Positions 8,050 to 16,554 are shown, counted from the stretch's first letter. The stretch: DNA of 64,000 nucleotides from JBFHIZ01 sp963666475 (GCA_963666475.2 CAXXJM010000001.1:558001-622000); one strand, 5' to 3'. A program made the numbers and translations. Notes: a model not told the origin generated them from the sequence alone.

Positions 8050-9045
8050 TTAATCTGGAAGTGCAAGACCTAAATGCTGATATGCGAGTTCCGTTACAAT
8101 TCGACCTCTTGGAGTTCTGGCAATAAGACCTGTTTGAAGTAAATATGGTTCATAAACATCCTCAATCGTACCAGAATCTTCACCAACGGAAGCGGATAAT
8201 GTTTCAAGGCCAACTGGACCGCCTGAGAAACTTTGAATCATTGTACGGAGCAAAGTACGATCGACTGTATCCAAGCCTAAAGCATCTACTTCTAGTGAAG
8301 AAAGTGCTTTTTGTGCTATTTCTTCAGTAATTACGCCATCATATTGAACCTGACTAAAGTCCCTTGTCCTTTTTAAAAGGCGATTTGCAAGTCTTGGTGT
8401 ACCTCTGCTTCGAAGTGAAATTTCTTTCGCTCCATCTTCAGTTATGGTTACATCTAATTTTGTAGCTGAATGTTTTACAATCAATGATAATTCTTCGGAA
8501 TTATAAAACTCCATATGATTCGAAATGCCAAATCGATCTCGTAAAGGTGCACTTAATAGTCCAGCTCTTGTTGTTGCTCCAATTAAGGTAAATCTAGGTA
8601 AATTTAGTCGAATGGATTTTGCTGATGAACCTTTTCCTATCATAATATCTATTGCAAAATCTTCCATCGCAGGATAAAGAACCTCTTCTACTTGACGATT
8701 TAACCGATGGATTTCATCAATGAAAAGAATATCTCCTTCTTGCAGGTTGTTTAAAATCGCGGCAAGTTCTCCAGGTTTTTCAATTGCTGGGCCACTGGTG
8801 ATTTTCATATGTACACTCATTTCATTTGCAATAACACCTGCTAATGTGGTTTTTCCTAATCCAGGAGGTCCATACAACAATACGTGATCCAACACATCTT
8901 CTCGTTGCTTTGCTGCTTCGATATATATTTTTAATAGAGATTTGATTTTTTCCTGTCCAACATATTGATTTAAAAACTGTGGTCTTAAGCTTTTCTCGTG
9001 TTGGACATCTTCTTCTGTAACTTGTGTTTCGATAATTCGATTCAT
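8050..9045 (-). CDS. ruvB: Holliday junction branch migration DNA helicase RuvB
   Basis: The 331-residue protein has Walker A GPPGLGKTT at 59-67, Walker B LFIDEIH at 107-113, sensor sequence LIGATTRAGLLSAPLRDRFG and the C-terminal winged helix with ARTPRGRIVTELAY. Length is normal for RuvB. Two hexameric rings of RuvB drive branch migration of Holliday junctions recognised by RuvA. The start lies one base after the ruvA stop, so the two are translationally coupled. No ruvC is in this operon. Confidence 0.98.
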   Translation of the reverse strand: MNRIIETQVTEEDVQHEKSLRPQFLNQYVGQEKIKSLLKIYIEAAKQREDVLDHVLLYGPPGLGKTTLAGVIANEMSVHMKITSGPAIEKPGELAAILNNLQEGDILFIDEIHRLNRQVEEVLYPAMEDFAIDIMIGKGSSAKSIRLNLPRFTLIGATTRAGLLSAPLRDRFGISNHMEFYNSEELSLIVKHSATKLDVTITEDGAKEISLRSRGTPRLANRLLKRTRDFSQVQYDGVITEEIAQKALSSLEVDALGLDTVDRTLLRTMIQSFSGGPVGLETLSASVGEDSGTIEDVYEPYLLQTGLIARTPRGRIVTELAYQHLGLALPD

Positions 9046-9046
9046 A

Positions 9047-9655
9047 TTATTTTATCCTTTTAAGAGCTTCTTTTAGCATTGTTTCTGTATCTGAATATAC
9101 ATTTACATCTATGTCACCAACGGTTTGTGTGGCAACCCGTTCAGAATAACCAAGCATGGAGAGCGCTTCAATAACTTCTATTCGAATAGACTGTTCTAAT
9201 AAAGCATTTGATGATGTGCTGCAAGAACTTCCTATATAATCATCCATAAAATTGCTTGTAGATACTTGATCTTTCAGTTCAATTAAAATTCTTTCCGCTG
9301 TTTTCTTTCCAATTCCTTTTGCTTGAGATAATGCTTTCAAATCAGAAGAAAGTATTGCGTAGCGTAAATTTGATACATTCAGAGCCGATAATATGGCTAA
9401 CGCAGCTTTTGGACCCACACCATTCACTTTTAACAACAATTTAAACATTGTCATTTCGTCTTTCGTATAAAATCCAAATAAAGATAGCTCATCTTCTCGA
9501 ACATGAAGATAAGTGTGTATTCGAACATCCTGATAGCATTGGATTTCATCCAATGTTTGGGAAGATGCAAGAAGTTCATAACCTATGTCGTGTACTTCTA
9601 AAATAAATGAATTTAGATATATTTCTTGAACTGTTCCTTTTAAAAATGCAATCAT
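9047..9655 (-). CDS. ruvA: Holliday junction branch migration protein RuvA
   Basis: The 202-residue product shows an N-terminal OB-fold (MIAFLKGTVQEIY), the helix-hairpin-helix signatures VNGVGPKAALAIL and AKGIGKKTAERILIELKD, and a C-terminal domain III that contacts RuvB. It binds four-way junctions as a tetramer. GGTGGA precedes the ATG at 9655. A clear promoter lies just upstream, and ruvB follows after one base. Confidence 0.98.
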   Translation of the reverse strand: MIAFLKGTVQEIYLNSFILEVHDIGYELLASSQTLDEIQCYQDVRIHTYLHVREDELSLFGFYTKDEMTMFKLLLKVNGVGPKAALAILSALNVSNLRYAILSSDLKALSQAKGIGKKTAERILIELKDQVSTSNFMDDYIGSSCSTSSNALLEQSIRIEVIEALSMLGYSERVATQTVGDIDVNVYSDTETMLKEALKRIK

Positions 9656-9701
9656 AGTCCACCATTCCTAATAGTTTTAAAAAACAAACTTATGTTCTGT
9701 T

Positions 9702-9730
9702 ATTATACCACAAAATAAAATGCACTTCAA
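9702..9730 (-). promoter_or_regulatory. ruvAB promoter overlapping the leuCD terminator
   Basis: On the minus strand TTGAAG (9725-9730) and TATAAT (9702-9707) are 17 bases apart, about 45 bases before ruvA. The -35 box lies inside the stem of the preceding terminator. Confidence 0.6.
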
Positions 9731-9751
9731 AGAATTTTTCTTTGAAGTGCA
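9712..9751 (-). terminator. intrinsic terminator of leuCD
   Basis: A perfect 14-bp stem (9721-9734 with 9738-9751) closes a TTT loop and is followed on the minus strand by TTTTATTTT. It ends the leuC-leuD transcript. Confidence 0.9.
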
Positions 9752-9765
9752 TTATTATAAGGTGG

Positions 9766-10254
9766 CTATTTTTTGTTAATATAATTTACTAGACCTTCAC
9801 ATGCGATAATTTCCTGCATAAATGGTGGAAATTGTTGTCCTTGATATGTTTGACCTTTAGTATGATTTGTAATAAGTCCAGAGTCAAAATCTACTTCTAC
9901 TTCGTCGCCCGCTTCAATTGATTTAGCTGCCTCTGCACACTCAATAATAGGAAGACCAATATTAATTGAATTACGATAAAAGATACGAGCAAAAGTTTCT
10001 GCAATCACACAACTGATTCCCGAAGCTTTTATTGCAAGTGGAGCGTGCTCTCTTGATGAACCACATCCAAAATTTTTATTTGCGACAATCAAATCACCCT
10101 GTTCAACGTTCTTTACAAAATCTTTATCAATATCTTCCATACAATGCTCCGCAAGTTCTTCGGGATTTGATGAATTCAAATATCTGGCAGGGATAATTAC
10201 ATCTGTATCAATGTTATCTTGATACTTAAATACTTTTCCTTTTGCGTTTTTCAT
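9766..10254 (-). CDS. leuD: 3-isopropylmalate dehydratase small subunit
   Basis: The 162-residue protein is a LeuD swivel domain with YQDNIDTDVIIPARYL near the N-terminus and the substrate-contact motif NFGCGSSREHAP. It isomerises 2-isopropylmalate to 3-isopropylmalate together with LeuC. The short length fits the clostridial/archaeal form rather than the longer proteobacterial one. I place the start at the ATG at 10254 with GGAG six bases upstream; a TTG at 10266 immediately abuts that site and is rejected. It begins 15 bases after the leuC stop. Confidence 0.95.
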   Translation of the reverse strand: MKNAKGKVFKYQDNIDTDVIIPARYLNSSNPEELAEHCMEDIDKDFVKNVEQGDLIVANKNFGCGSSREHAPLAIKASGISCVIAETFARIFYRNSINIGLPIIECAEAAKSIEAGDEVEVDFDSGLITNHTKGQTYQGQQFPPFMQEIIACEGLVNYINKK

Positions 10255-10269
10255 TTTGTTCTCCAATCT

Positions 10270-11526
10270 TTATTCAGGTGCTGAAATCTTTCCAGTAATT
10301 GCACTATGTGCTGCAACAGCTGGACTAGCAAGATATACTTCGGATTCTACATGTCCCATTCTTCCAACAAAGTTTCGATTGGTTGTAGATATGCAACGCT
10401 CTCCTGCTGCAAGAATACCCATGTATCCGCCGAGACATGGTCCACATGTTGGAGTGGATACAACTGCTCCTGCTTCAATAAATGTACGAATCCATCCTTC
10501 TTCCATAGCGTGCAGATAAATTTTCTGAGTTGCAGGCAAAATAATAACACGTACGCCTTTTGCTACTTTTTGGCCTTTTAACACTTCCGCTGCAATTCTT
10601 AGATCATCAATACGTCCATTGGTACATGAGCCGATTACAACTTGATCAATTTTTACATCCTCAGTTATTTCGTCTATAGTTCTAGTATTATCAGGAAGAT
10701 GAGGAAATGCAATTGTAGGACGAATGGTACTTAAATCAATATGATATACTTCATCATATTCAGCATCAGCATCTGCTTCATACACAGTATATTTTTTTGT
10801 TGAATGTTCATTCATGTATTCAATTGCCAACTCATCTACTGGAAAAATACCATTTTTACCGCCCGCTTCAATGGCCATATTGGCTATTGTAAATCGATCG
10901 TCCATGGTTAAGTTTGCTATTCCATCTCCTACAAATTCCATGGATTTATATAATGCACCATCAACCCCAATCATACCAATAATATGTAAGATGACATCTT
11001 TTCCACTTACCCATTTATTTAGTTTCCCGGTAAGCTCAAACTTAATTGCGGAAGGTACTTTAAACCATGCTTTTCCAGTTGCCATGCCGGCCGCCATATC
11101 AGTACTGCCAACTCCAGTTGAAAATGCACCTAAAGCTCCATATGTACAGGTATGACTATCTGCACCAATGATAACATCACCTGCAACGGTCAACCCTTTT
11201 TCAGGAAGCAATGCATGCTCTATTCCCATTTCACCAACTTCAAAGTAATTTGTAATTTCATTTTTATATGCAAATTCACGAACACATTTGCAATGTTCAG
11301 CAGATTTAATATCCTTATTTGGTACAAAGTGATCCGGTACCAAAGCAATTTTGTCTTTATCAAACACTTGATTGATCTTCATTTTTTCAAATTCATGGAT
11401 GGCAACAGGACTAGTAATATCGTTCCCTAAAACCAAATCTAAATCCGCCTCGATCAATTGCCCTGCTGTAACATATTCTAGTCCGGCATGTGCAGCTAAG
11501 ATCTTTTGCGTCATTGTCATTTTCAT
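10270..11526 (-). CDS. leuC: 3-isopropylmalate dehydratase large subunit
   Basis: The 418-residue protein is an aconitase-fold large subunit. C301 in VIGSCTNGR and C361 and C364 in TCGPCLGG are the [4Fe-4S] ligands, and GADSHTCTYGALG is the substrate region. The short type fits clostridial LeuC. The family also includes homoaconitase and citraconate hydratases, so the substrate rests on context: ilvC, ilvN and ilvB lie just to the right, although leuA and leuB are absent here. GGGAGAG precedes the ATG. The gene is divergent from a LysR gene, with a dyad between them. Confidence 0.93.
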   Translation of the reverse strand: MKMTMTQKILAAHAGLEYVTAGQLIEADLDLVLGNDITSPVAIHEFEKMKINQVFDKDKIALVPDHFVPNKDIKSAEHCKCVREFAYKNEITNYFEVGEMGIEHALLPEKGLTVAGDVIIGADSHTCTYGALGAFSTGVGSTDMAAGMATGKAWFKVPSAIKFELTGKLNKWVSGKDVILHIIGMIGVDGALYKSMEFVGDGIANLTMDDRFTIANMAIEAGGKNGIFPVDELAIEYMNEHSTKKYTVYEADADAEYDEVYHIDLSTIRPTIAFPHLPDNTRTIDEITEDVKIDQVVIGSCTNGRIDDLRIAAEVLKGQKVAKGVRVIILPATQKIYLHAMEEGWIRTFIEAGAVVSTPTCGPCLGGYMGILAAGERCISTTNRNFVGRMGHVESEVYLASPAVAAHSAITGKISAPE

Positions 11527-11540
11527 ATTTCTCTCCCATC

Positions 11541-11556
11541 TGCGTTGGTAAACGCA
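11541..11556 (-). other. small hairpin in the leuC leader
   Basis: TGCGTT-GGTA-AACGCA forms a perfect six-pair stem with a four-base loop, about 15 bases before the leuC start codon. A weaker GAGG/CCTC hairpin lies just upstream in the leader at about 11565-11578. No T-rich tail follows either one, so they are not simple terminators. They may affect translation or stability. Confidence 0.45.
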
Positions 11557-11646
11557 TATAATTCAAGAGGTAATCCTCTCTTTCTTATTGTTAATATCGT
11601 ATCATAGAACATATTTGAAAGATAATACTAAAATATTATATTTGCT

Positions 11647-11661
11647 ATAACTCGAAGTTAT
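11647..11661. promoter_or_regulatory. LysR-type operator between leuC and the LysR gene
   Basis: The perfect dyad ATAACTCGAAGTTAT has the T-N11-A layout bound by LysR-type regulators and also fits the ATAA-N7-TTAT box described for CcpC. It sits between a -35-like TTGCTA (11642-11647) and TATAAT (11664-11669) of the LysR gene, which suits autorepression. It is also centred about 60 bases upstream of a possible leuC start site set by a TATGAT at 11601-11606, the usual activation position. A second copy of the ATAAC-N5-GTTAT pattern lies at 14346-14360. Confidence 0.7.
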
Positions 11662-11663
11662 GC

Positions 11664-11669
11664 TATAAT
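11664..11669 (+). promoter_or_regulatory. -10 box of the LysR gene promoter
   Basis: TATAAT with a weak -35 TTGCTA 16 bases upstream; the LysR dyad occupies the spacer. Confidence 0.5.
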
Positions 11670-11717
11670 ATAAAAATCAATGGTGATGATTATAACAAAA
11701 CTCGGAGGTATTATTCA

Positions 11718-12605
11718 ATGGAGAATAATTTATCGTACTACAAGATTTTTTTTACGGTAGCAAAAAACCGCAACATCTCTAAGGCTGCAAAGGAACTTTA
11801 TATTTCTCAGCCTGCGATTAGTAAAGCGATAACCAAGCTCGAGCAAAGCTTGAATACAACTTTATTCATTCGAAATTCTAGAGGTGTAAAATTGACTTAC
11901 GAGGGAGAATTGTTATTTGAAGAATGCAAAGTGGCATTTCAAGCAATAGAAAATGGAGAACGTCAAGTAAAAAAGGCTACGGATATGAATATAGGTGCCC
12001 TTAGAATTGGTGTTAGTACTACTCTTTGCAAGTATATTTTATTGCCATATTTGAAAAGATTTATGATTAAATATCCATATGTTAAAATAGAAATTTTATG
12101 TGTGGGAACTTATGAAATTTTAAGTATGATGGATATGGGTGACCTTGATATTGGTCTTGTAGCAAAACCTGCCACACTTAAGAAAATAGAATATTTCAAA
12201 CTTGGGAATATTCAGGATGCTTTTGTTGTATCACCAAATTATCTAAAGCGAATTCAGCGCGAAAAGAATTGTGAGACGTTTGAAGAACTTTGGGAGAATG
12301 CAACACTGATGGTATTAGACAAAGGAAATATTACGAGACAATATATAGACACATATTTTAATGAAATTGATCGTTCTTATAAGAACCTCTTAGAAGTAAC
12401 ATCTATGGATCTTTTGATAGAATTTGCGAATATTGGAATTGGAATTGCGTGTGTAATTAAAGATTTTGTGAAAGATGAATTACGAGATGGAGCACTTGTA
12501 GAAATATTTCAGGAGTTTTCAATTCCAGAAAGAGAGATTGGTTTTGTTTGCAATTCAGACTTAATCAAATCAAAATCATTAACACATTTCCTTGATATGA
12601 TGTAA
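11718..12605 (+). CDS. LysR family transcriptional regulator of the leu/ilv block
   Basis: The 295-residue protein has an N-terminal winged helix-turn-helix (residues 1-60, with FFTVAKNRNISKAAKELYISQPAISKAI) and a C-terminal substrate-binding effector domain from about residue 90. CGGAGG precedes the ATG. It is divergent from leuC and convergent with ilvC, with a shared terminator, so it sits inside the branched-chain amino acid block. The dyads at 11647 and 14346 suggest that it controls leuCD and ilvN-ilvC as well as itself. The effector is unknown. Confidence 0.93.
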   Translation: MENNLSYYKIFFTVAKNRNISKAAKELYISQPAISKAITKLEQSLNTTLFIRNSRGVKLTYEGELLFEECKVAFQAIENGERQVKKATDMNIGALRIGVSTTLCKYILLPYLKRFMIKYPYVKIEILCVGTYEILSMMDMGDLDIGLVAKPATLKKIEYFKLGNIQDAFVVSPNYLKRIQREKNCETFEELWENATLMVLDKGNITRQYIDTYFNEIDRSYKNLLEVTSMDLLIEFANIGIGIACVIKDFVKDELRDGALVEIFQEFSIPEREIGFVCNSDLIKSKSLTHFLDMM

Positions 12606-12631
12606 TATTACATTCATTCATTTTGTGCAAT

Positions 12632-12659
12632 AAAAAAACCAGGATAACCTGGTTTTTTT
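12632..12659. terminator. bidirectional terminator between the LysR gene and ilvC
   Basis: An AAAAAAACCAGG stem pairs with its complement across an ATAA loop. A and T runs on both sides make it active in both directions, serving two convergent genes. Confidence 0.9.
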
Positions 12660-12670
12660 ATTGCTAAAAT

Positions 12671-13690
12671 TTAGTTATTGATAAATTTATCTTCTTCATT
12701 ATTCCAACTGTACAGTTTACGAATATCAGCTCCAACTTTTTCAGATGAATGCTCAGTAGCAATTTTTCTCATTGCTTTAAAATGAGCCTGTCCACCAGCT
12801 TGAGACATATCTAACAAGAAGTCTTTTGCAAAAGTTCCGTCCTGAATATCAGTTAAAACTTTCTTCATTGCTTTTTTGGTCTCAGCGGTAATGATTTTTG
12901 GTCCTGTGATATAATCTCCATACTCAGCAGTATTAGAAATTGAATAACGCATTCCTTCAAACCCTGATTGATAAATCAAGTCTACGATTAACTTCATTTC
13001 ATGAATACATTCGAAATATGCATTTCTTTCATCATATCCAGCTTCTGTAAGGGTTTCGAAACCAGCTTGCATAAGTGCACAAACACCACCACATAAAACA
13101 GCTTGTTCACCAAATAAGTCTGTTTCGGTTTCTGTACGGAAAGTAGTTTCTAATACGCCTGCTCTTGCACCACCAATTGCCTGTGCATAAGCAAGTGCTT
13201 TGTCAAGTGCCTGTCCAGATGCATCCTGATGTACAGCAACGAGACAAGGAACGCCTTTTCCAGCCTGATATTCACTACGCACGGTGTGACCTGGTCCTTT
13301 TGGAGCGATCATTGTTACGTCAACATTCTCAGGTGCAACGATTTGATTGTAATGAATGTTAAAACCATGAGCAAACATTAACATGTTTCCTTCTTCAAGA
13401 TTTGGCTCAATGCATTCTTTATACATTTGTGCCTGATATTCATCGTTGATCAAAATCATAATTACGTCTGCTCTTTTTGCAGCTTCTTCTGCTGTATATA
13501 CTTCAAAACCTTGTTTCACAGCTTTTGCCCAAGATTTGGATCCTTCATATAATCCGATAATAACATTACATCCTGATTCTTTTGCATTTAATGCATGTGC
13601 ATGTCCTTGACTACCATAACCAATTACAGCGATGGTCTTTCCTTCAAGCATGGAAAGATTACAATCCTCTTCATAATAAATTTTTGCCAT
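12671..13690 (-). CDS. ilvC: ketol-acid reductoisomerase
   Basis: The 339-residue class I enzyme has the Rossmann motif GYGSQGHAHALN at 24-35 and the C-terminal knotted domain with TETDLFGEQAVLCGG. It converts acetolactate to dihydroxyisovalerate using Mg and a nicotinamide cofactor in valine, leucine and isoleucine synthesis. The loop that reads the cofactor phosphate is GLYEGSKSW (46-54), with Tyr48 and Glu49 where many homologues have Arg and a neutral or basic residue. AAAGGGG precedes the ATG. It lies 42 bases after an ilvN gene on the same transcript. Confidence 0.97.
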   Translation of the reverse strand: MAKIYYEEDCNLSMLEGKTIAVIGYGSQGHAHALNAKESGCNVIIGLYEGSKSWAKAVKQGFEVYTAEEAAKRADVIMILINDEYQAQMYKECIEPNLEEGNMLMFAHGFNIHYNQIVAPENVDVTMIAPKGPGHTVRSEYQAGKGVPCLVAVHQDASGQALDKALAYAQAIGGARAGVLETTFRTETETDLFGEQAVLCGGVCALMQAGFETLTEAGYDERNAYFECIHEMKLIVDLIYQSGFEGMRYSISNTAEYGDYITGPKIITAETKKAMKKVLTDIQDGTFAKDFLLDMSQAGGQAHFKAMRKIATEHSSEKVGADIRKLYSWNNEEDKFINN

Positions 13691-13732
13691 TTGTATGACC
13701 CCTTTCGTTTTTTGATCCTATTTCAAAATATG

Positions 13733-14248
13733 TTATTCATCTTTCTGACTATCGATCCAAATAACATTTTCAGATCCTCTTTCAAGCCCTGCAATTCCAG
13801 TTCGCGCAATTTCTAAGATATTGTATTCGCTCAACAAACGAATGCATGCTTCAATTTTTGACTGATCTCCTGTGATCTCTATTGTCATAGAGTCAACTGC
13901 AACGTCGATGATATTCGCACGGAAAATATCAACAATAGCAATTATTTTCTGGCGATCCTCTGTTCTGGACGAAACCTTCACGAGGCATAATTCACGATAT
14001 ACACTTTCACTAGGAAGCAGTTCTTTAATATGACGTACATCTTCAAGTTTTGCAACTTGTTTTTCAATTTGCTCCAAGATTTCCTGGTCTCCTAAAGCAA
14101 CGATAGTGATTCTTGAAATTAACGGATCATTTGTAACTCCTGCGGTTAAACTGTCAATGTTATAACCCCGTCTACTGAACAATCCCGAAATACGACTTAG
14201 TACACCTGGTGTATTATCTACCAATAATTGAAATATTTTTTTGTTCAT
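13733..14248 (-). CDS. ilvN: acetolactate synthase regulatory subunit, copy 1
   Basis: The 171-residue protein has an N-terminal ACT domain (LLVDNTPGVLSRISGLFSRRGYNIDSL) and a C-terminal ALS-ss domain ending ILEIARTGIAGLERG. It binds the large subunit and gives valine feedback control. The conserved Asn and Gly of the DNTPGV loop are present. It is the first gene after a good promoter at 14271-14298 and is followed by ilvC. A second, different copy lies 124 bases upstream. Confidence 0.95.
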   Translation of the reverse strand: MNKKIFQLLVDNTPGVLSRISGLFSRRGYNIDSLTAGVTNDPLISRITIVALGDQEILEQIEKQVAKLEDVRHIKELLPSESVYRELCLVKVSSRTEDRQKIIAIVDIFRANIIDVAVDSMTIEITGDQSKIEACIRLLSEYNILEIARTGIAGLERGSENVIWIDSQKDE

Positions 14249-14270
14249 ATTAGATTACCTCACAATACTA

Positions 14271-14298
14271 ATATTATCATGTTTCATTTCTCTGTCAA
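14271..14298 (-). promoter_or_regulatory. promoter of ilvN-ilvC
   Basis: On the minus strand TTGACA (14293-14298) and TAATAT (14271-14276) are 16 bases apart, just before the ribosome binding site of ilvN copy 1. It allows ilvN-ilvC to be expressed apart from metH-ilvB. Confidence 0.65.
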
Positions 14299-14345
14299 TC
14301 AATATACTCACATATAACCACAAAAAAGATTTTTTTTAAGTTTTT

Positions 14346-14360
14346 ATAACTTGGTGTTAT
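14346..14360. promoter_or_regulatory. second LysR-type dyad, upstream of ilvN-ilvC
   Basis: ATAACTTGGTGTTAT shares the ATAAC-N5-GTTAT pattern of the dyad beside leuC. Its centre is about 55 bases upstream of the -35 box of the ilvN-ilvC promoter, slightly further than the common activation position. Confidence 0.55.
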
Positions 14361-14371
14361 ATAATTTATAT

Positions 14372-14863
14372 CTAAGAGTTATCACTTTCCGTACATTTTG
14401 ATAGTGCAAGGGTTCCAGTTCTTGCAACTTCGACTACACTGAATGTAGCCAACATATCTAAAAGAATTTTCGTTTTTTCTGGAAGGTCACACATTTGCAA
14501 AATCACAAGATTTTTTGACATATCAACGATGGAAGCATTCATAATTTCACAAATTTCAAGCAAGTCTTTTCTGTTCGATCTTGTAATTTTAACTTTTACA
14601 AGCATTAACTCCCTACTCAAACTCATATTTTCATGAAAAGTACGAACCTTAATTACATCTAGTTTTTTATTTAATTGCTTTTCAATTTGTTCGATTGTTC
14701 TCTCGCTACCACTGCTTACAATGGTCATACGTGACACATCTGGATCATCAGTTTCGCCTACGGTTAAACTATCGATATTATAACATCTTCTTGCAAACAG
14801 ACCAGATACTTTACACAAAACTCCGGCCCTGTTTTCCACTAATACAGAATAAATTTTTCTCAT
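14372..14863 (-). CDS. ilvN: acetolactate synthase regulatory subunit, copy 2
   Basis: The 163-residue protein has the same ACT plus ALS-ss layout (LVENRAGVLCKVSGLFARRCYNIDSL, then ELMLVKVKI and VVEVARTGTLAL), but it is clearly diverged from the neighbouring copy. Cys replaces the usual Gly in the RRGYNI motif. AAAGGAGACGACACG precedes the ATG. It starts 21 bases after ilvB, which makes it the likely cognate subunit of that enzyme; copy 1 is transcribed with ilvC. Different feedback sensitivity of the two is possible but not shown. Confidence 0.93.
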   Translation of the reverse strand: MRKIYSVLVENRAGVLCKVSGLFARRCYNIDSLTVGETDDPDVSRMTIVSSGSERTIEQIEKQLNKKLDVIKVRTFHENMSLSRELMLVKVKITRSNRKDLLEICEIMNASIVDMSKNLVILQMCDLPEKTKILLDMLATFSVVEVARTGTLALSKCTESDNS

Positions 14864-14884
14864 CGTGTCGTCTCCTTTACAATT

Positions 14885-16504
14885 TTATTCTCTAGAACTT
14901 ACTTCCGGATCCACGATACATTCCACAAAATAGGATTCATCATTTTTCAAAAATTCATCGATTTTCTCCTCAATCTGATTCATATCATGTATTCTCATAA
15001 ATGGTATGTCATAGGATTTAGCAATGTATTCTAGATCTGGCGAACCTTGTAAATCAATCATAGAAAATGCACGTTTATATGCTGTTCTTTGATATTCACG
15101 AACCATTCCTAATACTTTATTTGAAAAGACGACAATCTTGACTGGTATATTTGACTGTTTGATTGTGGCGAGTTCCATCATTGACATTTGAAATGCTCCA
15201 TCACCGCAAACTGCAATGACTTGTTTGTCCATAGCGGCAGCTTTCGCACCAATTGCAGCTGGAATGGAATAACCCATGGTTCCCATTCCACCAGATGTTA
15301 AAAATCTTCCATGTTTGACAATGTGATTCATGCATGACCATATCTGGTTTTGTCCAACATCAGCTACATATATACCATAGTCATCCATTTTGTTGGATAA
15401 AATTTTAATAAATTCATACGGGTTTACACCATGTTTGTCAAAACTTAATACTTTTGTTAAGGATTTCTTTGAAATGTTTAATTGTTCAATCCACTCTGAG
15501 AAATCTCCAGAAATATCCTGCTCAATTAAGGTGTCAAAAATATGTTTGGAATCTCCTACCAGAGGAATTGTGGCACCTACATTTTTTCCTATTTCAGCAG
15601 GATCCACGTCTATATGGACCAAAATCTTATTTTCCATAATTAAGTCAGGCTGACTTACTGCTCGATCTGCAACTCGTGCTCCAACCATAATTAAAAGATC
15701 AGAGTTATTCATAGCACGATTTGCGTACGTATGTCCATTGTTTCCAACCATCCCAAAATACAGACTATATTCTGTTGGCATAGCTCCAATTCCCATCATT
15801 GTACTTACTACAGGTATCTGAAATTTTTCGGAAAATTTCTTTAAGCTATTGCTTCCATCACTTAATAAAACACCACCGCCAGCACATATGATAGGGCGTT
15901 TTGACTTTGAAATTGCAGCAGCAACTTTTTTGATTTGAACAATATTTCCTTCAAAAGTAGGCTTGTATGTTCTAAGTTCTACTTTTTCAGGATAATGAAA
16001 TTTCTTAATCGCGTTTGTTTGAATATCGATTGGAATATCAATTAATACGGGTCCCTTACGACCTGTATTTGCTATATAAAATGCTTCCTTCATAATTCTA
16101 GGCAAATCTTCTGTATCTTTCACAATATATGAGTATTTTACAAATGACTCAACTGCACCTGCAATATCCGCCTCCTGAAATACATCACTTCCGATTAAGG
16201 AAGATTTCACTTGGCCTGATATGCATATTAGCGGGATACTATCTGCAAATGCGGTAGCAATTCCAGTAATCACATTCGTTGCACCTGGTCCAGAGGTGAC
16301 TACACAGACACCAGGCTTTCCAGTGATTCTTGCCATACCATTTGCCGCATGTGCAGCATTTTGTTCTGTACGGACAAGAACGGTTTTTATATTTGTGTTA
16401 AGAATGCTGTTAAAAAAAGGAGTAATTGCAACGCCAGGGTACCCAAATATTGTCGTTACCTTTTCCTCTTCTAAACATTTTACAATTGCATCAGCTCCGT
16501 TCAT
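14885..16504 (-). CDS. ilvB: acetolactate synthase catalytic subunit
   Basis: Counting from the ATG at 16504 the protein has 539 residues with three TPP-enzyme domains. E47 in VRTEQNAAHAANGMAR is the catalytic glutamate, and GDG at 434-436 with N462 forms the thiamine diphosphate site. It condenses two pyruvates, or pyruvate and 2-oxobutyrate. An in-frame ATG at 16525 has no ribosome binding site, whereas GGAAA sits before 16504, so I prefer the shorter form. The usual NNGYLGMVR reads SNKVLGMVR here. It lies 50 bases after metH and 21 before ilvN copy 2. Confidence 0.92.
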   Translation of the reverse strand: MNGADAIVKCLEEEKVTTIFGYPGVAITPFFNSILNTNIKTVLVRTEQNAAHAANGMARITGKPGVCVVTSGPGATNVITGIATAFADSIPLICISGQVKSSLIGSDVFQEADIAGAVESFVKYSYIVKDTEDLPRIMKEAFYIANTGRKGPVLIDIPIDIQTNAIKKFHYPEKVELRTYKPTFEGNIVQIKKVAAAISKSKRPIICAGGGVLLSDGSNSLKKFSEKFQIPVVSTMMGIGAMPTEYSLYFGMVGNNGHTYANRAMNNSDLLIMVGARVADRAVSQPDLIMENKILVHIDVDPAEIGKNVGATIPLVGDSKHIFDTLIEQDISGDFSEWIEQLNISKKSLTKVLSFDKHGVNPYEFIKILSNKMDDYGIYVADVGQNQIWSCMNHIVKHGRFLTSGGMGTMGYSIPAAIGAKAAAMDKQVIAVCGDGAFQMSMMELATIKQSNIPVKIVVFSNKVLGMVREYQRTAYKRAFSMIDLQGSPDLEYIAKSYDIPFMRIHDMNQIEEKIDEFLKNDESYFVECIVDPEVSSRE

Positions 16505-16554
16505 ATTGTTTCCATGCCTTTCCATTAATTTTTATGTTTATAAATTATTGCATT

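Noticed and set aside
16505..16554. Possible T-box or leader-peptide attenuator before ilvB
   Set aside because: The 50-base gap has no specifier hairpin, no run of branched-chain codons and no terminator.
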